Below are positions 61,960-64,000 of a DNA stretch of 64,000 bases, piece after piece (within the stretch, counting starts at the first letter, position 1; the number at the start of each line of letters is the position of its first letter). Source of the DNA: Albifimbria verrucaria (Eukaryota > Ascomycota > Sordariomycetes > Hypocreales > Stachybotryaceae); the NCBI GenBank assembly GCA_020081605.1, contig JAHREC010000018.1, positions 4,154,001 through 4,218,000 of the forward strand, written 5' to 3'. Below the pieces are notes generated by a model, which worked only from the letters and a program-made list of their open reading frames with translations, was not told the origin of the DNA and did no database searches. The position numbers and the translations under genes are program-made.

Positions 61960-63097
61960 TCAGCTTGCTGAAGCCTGCCGCTGGGCTTGCAGTGCGGCCA
62001 GCCTCGCTTCATAACCGATAGATCGTAGCGAATGGGCAGCAGTGCGCTCAAAATCGAACGCCGCAGTCCTCATCGATCGTACCACATTATACTCGCCAAT
62101 GACGGCATTGCCGGATCTCATGACGTCTAGCAAATGCGTCTGACTGCTTCGACGACTGCCCTCTGCCTCGTCTCCGCGCCCACCGGCTTCCCCAGGAATT
62201 CTAGGACGCCATCGAAGTGGTCGCATTTCAATGGCGTCGGTTTCATCCACTGTCGTAGCCACCGTGTCGCGTAGAACGCCCTGTTCTTCGGCATCTAAGT
62301 CCTGTAGGGTGCGACCAGTGGGCATCTCCTGGGCCAGTTCTGGAAACAAAGGGCGAAAAGTTTTGAGTACAACACGGAGCCTCTCGCGCTCGGTGTGAAT
62401 GGTTAACATGAGGCATTGGATACAAACAATGGCCAAGTCGGCCAGGATATAGTACATGCGCCAAGTAGGAGGTTTTTGGCCGACAAAGTCAATGATGATA
62501 CCTCCGTGTTGGTAGCCACGATGATGTTCAGGACCCTCTGGAAGCGAGCCCAATAAATGCGAGAGCATACAAATGATGTTGGGTATAATGACAATAAGAA
62601 CGTGAAGTCGAGTTGCGGGCATGAGAAAAGGCCATGACTCGTCTTTCGGCGTAAGATACATATACTGAGGGATCGAGCGTAGAGCGAAGAGAAACATAGA
62701 GCATCTGGAGCGAGGAAATTGTTAGTCCGAAGTGCCGGTATCGAGGGACAAAGCTGTTGACGTACTCCATGTAGTAAAGCGCACTCAATTCGGCGAAGAC
62801 AACAAGGTCTAGAGTCTTGAGCAAGTGCGTGATGAAGGCCAGCTTCTTGACGAGGCCGGGGTTTCGCTTCTTCTTGCTCTTCCTCTTCCTCCTCCGGCGG
62901 CCATCTTGGCGATGTCGAGATGTTTCTGGAGATTCATCGTTCTGGTTGGAAGCGTCGTTTGCCGAGCCGTCGAGGTCGGCAGGGGCAGCAGCAGCGGCGG
63001 CGCCGGCGCCGGCGTCATCGTCGTCGTCGTCGTTGGAACGAGAGAGCAACGGGTCTCGGATTCGCGCCGGGGAGCTGGGCGAGGAATCATCGCTCAT
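61960..63097 (-). CDS. DSC4: DUF1746 membrane protein, Dsc E3 ligase subunit 4-like
   Basis: Probable subunit of the Golgi Dsc E3 ubiquitin ligase, which activates SREBP-type factors and degrades membrane proteins. ATG 63097 starts an acidic, Ser-rich N-terminus with Asp and Ala runs, followed by a basic patch 'RRRRKRKSKKKR'. Membrane segments are 'THLLKTLDLVVFAELSALYY', 'LHVLIVIIPNIICMLSHLLG' and 'YYILADLAIVCIQCLMLTIH'. Between them lie 'MFLFALRSIPQYMYLTPKDE' and 'GYQHGGIIIDFVGQKPPTWR', typical of DUF1746. The C-terminus has 'NVVRSMRTAAFDFERTAAHS'. One intron (about 62709-62767) joins 'YYME' to 'CSMFLFALRS' in frame. No base loss is needed. Confidence 0.85.
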
Positions 63098-63655
63098 AGT
63101 CACCTCTGCTCACCCAAGCTGAACGAGCCGTTCTGCATTGAGGCAGGATCGCTCATAAAATTATGACATGGGGTGAGGGTTTGGGTTGAATACCGCCCGT
63201 AATCGATTTAACGTGATGGATGATGGTGGTCTGAGACGGATGAAGGAGCCATGAAGCTAGCGGGTACTTGGCAGCTTTGCTTATGCAAGCTTGCGACAGG
63301 CGACTGACAGCGGCCAGGCAGAGGCAGGTCTTGGCTTATTGCCTGGCAATCAGGTACAGGTGCAGGTACAGGTACCGGAGCGGCCCACGGTCCAGTGCAG
63401 CAAGGTACTAAGGTACGGTACGTACAAGTGACAGGGACCAGTCGAGCCAGTGCAGGGTGCGCTCCGGTAGCGGGATCAAACTAAGTCCGAATGCACAATA
63501 CCCCGCCATGCATCCCGCAACGTCCCAAGGTGGGCAAAATTCCGTGGGAGATAATTGAGGTGACTCAGTCAGTTCAGTCCAGCCCAGTCCACCAAGCATC
63601 CCGCAGTCCAAGCCCACCATTGGCGTTCTATCAACCCACGGGCATCACTGTCAAT
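63098..63655. other. Intergenic, GGTACC-rich
   Basis: No gene. A cluster of AGGTAC/GTACC units lies at 63350-63430, and the remainder is the PheRS promoter. Confidence 0.55.
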
Positions 63656-64000
63656 ATGACGACCTCGAGCTCAGCTCCTTCGGGAGACCTCGCCCTCCAT
63701 GTCCTCCAGGTCCTGTCGCAAAACAGCCCTATCCTGTCCACCGAGGCCTTCCCTCAGTGTCCTTCCAGGACCTCAAGGCTGCCCTCGACCGACTCTTCTC
63801 TCGAGAGATGATCGCCTACGAGACCATTGACCGCGAGGAGGCCCTTCTTGAACCCGAGGCTGAGCAGATCGCCGCCAACGGCAGCCACGAGGCCCGCGTC
63901 TTCGAGGCTTTGAGCAAGGCGGTGGAGGGGTTGACCGTGCAGGAGCTGGAGCAGGCCATTGGCGACAAGACCGTCACCAAGCTGGGACAAGGAAAGGCCT
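63656..64000 (+). CDS. FRS2: Phenylalanine--tRNA ligase alpha subunit, N-terminal part
   Basis: Cytosolic PheRS alpha, which charges tRNA-Phe as an alpha2beta2 enzyme. The start ATG 63656 gives 'MTTSSSAPSGDLALHVLQVL' and 'SQNSPILSTEAFPSVSFQ'. The winged-helix domain continues with 'LKAALDRLFSREMIAYETID', 'EEALLEPEAEQIAANGSHEA' and 'VFEALSKAVEGLTVQELEQA' up to the window edge. One frame break at CCC 63751-63753 is mended by one C. The catalytic class II domain lies beyond the window. Confidence 0.93.

Overview
The window is nuclear DNA of a filamentous ascomycete (Pezizomycotina, most likely Sordariomycetes; Hypocreales is a guess from the overall look of the proteins). The evidence is eukaryotic housekeeping genes split by short GT...AG introns of about 45-220 nt, single-copy genes on both strands, fungal-only families (PF11951 regulators, a DUF1746/Dsc4 protein, a fungal homeodomain protein), and intergenic DNA rich in CT tracts and short TACCTAGGTA-like palindromes.

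Layout, left to right: the 3' end of a helical-repeat protein (1-555, +); a J-domain protein (1007-1947, +); a PF11951 transcription regulator (about 2442-3986, -); SmB (4872-5852, -) divergent from ribosomal protein L11/uL5 (6212-6851, +); an F-box protein (7573-9071, +); mitochondrial ATP synthase alpha ATP1 (10216-12649, +); ATP-dependent NAD(P)H-hydrate dehydratase (13480-14743, +); a broken hypothetical gene (15077-16764, -); the bifunctional AICAR transformylase/IMP cyclohydrolase ADE17 (17218-19099, -); 6 kb with no supportable gene; a 539-residue Ser-rich protein (25095-26714, +); PTPA (29120-30401, -) divergent from exosome subunit RRP46 (30796-31680, +); a gene-poor stretch leading to NAD kinase (about 35033-36935, +); a tRNA-like fragment and an intron-containing tRNA-like gene (37354 and 40175, +); a homeodomain factor (41376-43320, -); Ran GTPase (45480-46443, -); proteasome chaperone Nas2/PSMD9 (47843-48707, -); a PWI/RS splicing factor (49310-50825, +); NuA4 subunit EAF6 (51672-52351, +); dipeptidyl-peptidase 5 (52917-55336, -); a TFIID histone-fold protein (56764-57490, +); a PPR-like protein (57886-60468, -) divergent from RCL1 (60642-61935, +), which converges on Dsc4 (61960-63097, -); and the start of PheRS alpha (63656 onward, +).

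The gene set is ordinary housekeeping: splicing, translation and ribosome biogenesis, RNA decay, chromatin and transcription, purine and NAD metabolism. I see no biosynthetic cluster, transposon, CRISPR array or new multi-gene system.

The dominant signal is technical. Nearly every conserved gene is interrupted by frame breaks that are almost all explained by the loss of one base in a short homopolymer, most often a C run on the coding strand. I can place about 38 of them, ten in ADE17 alone, and not one clean gain. The genes are therefore almost certainly intact in the organism and the sequence carries homopolymer-contraction errors. I report CDS spans across these breaks. Other points worth a second look are a 9-nt micro-exon in SmB, the tRNA-like pair at 37.4 and 40.2 kb, and the broken orphan gene at 15-16.8 kb.
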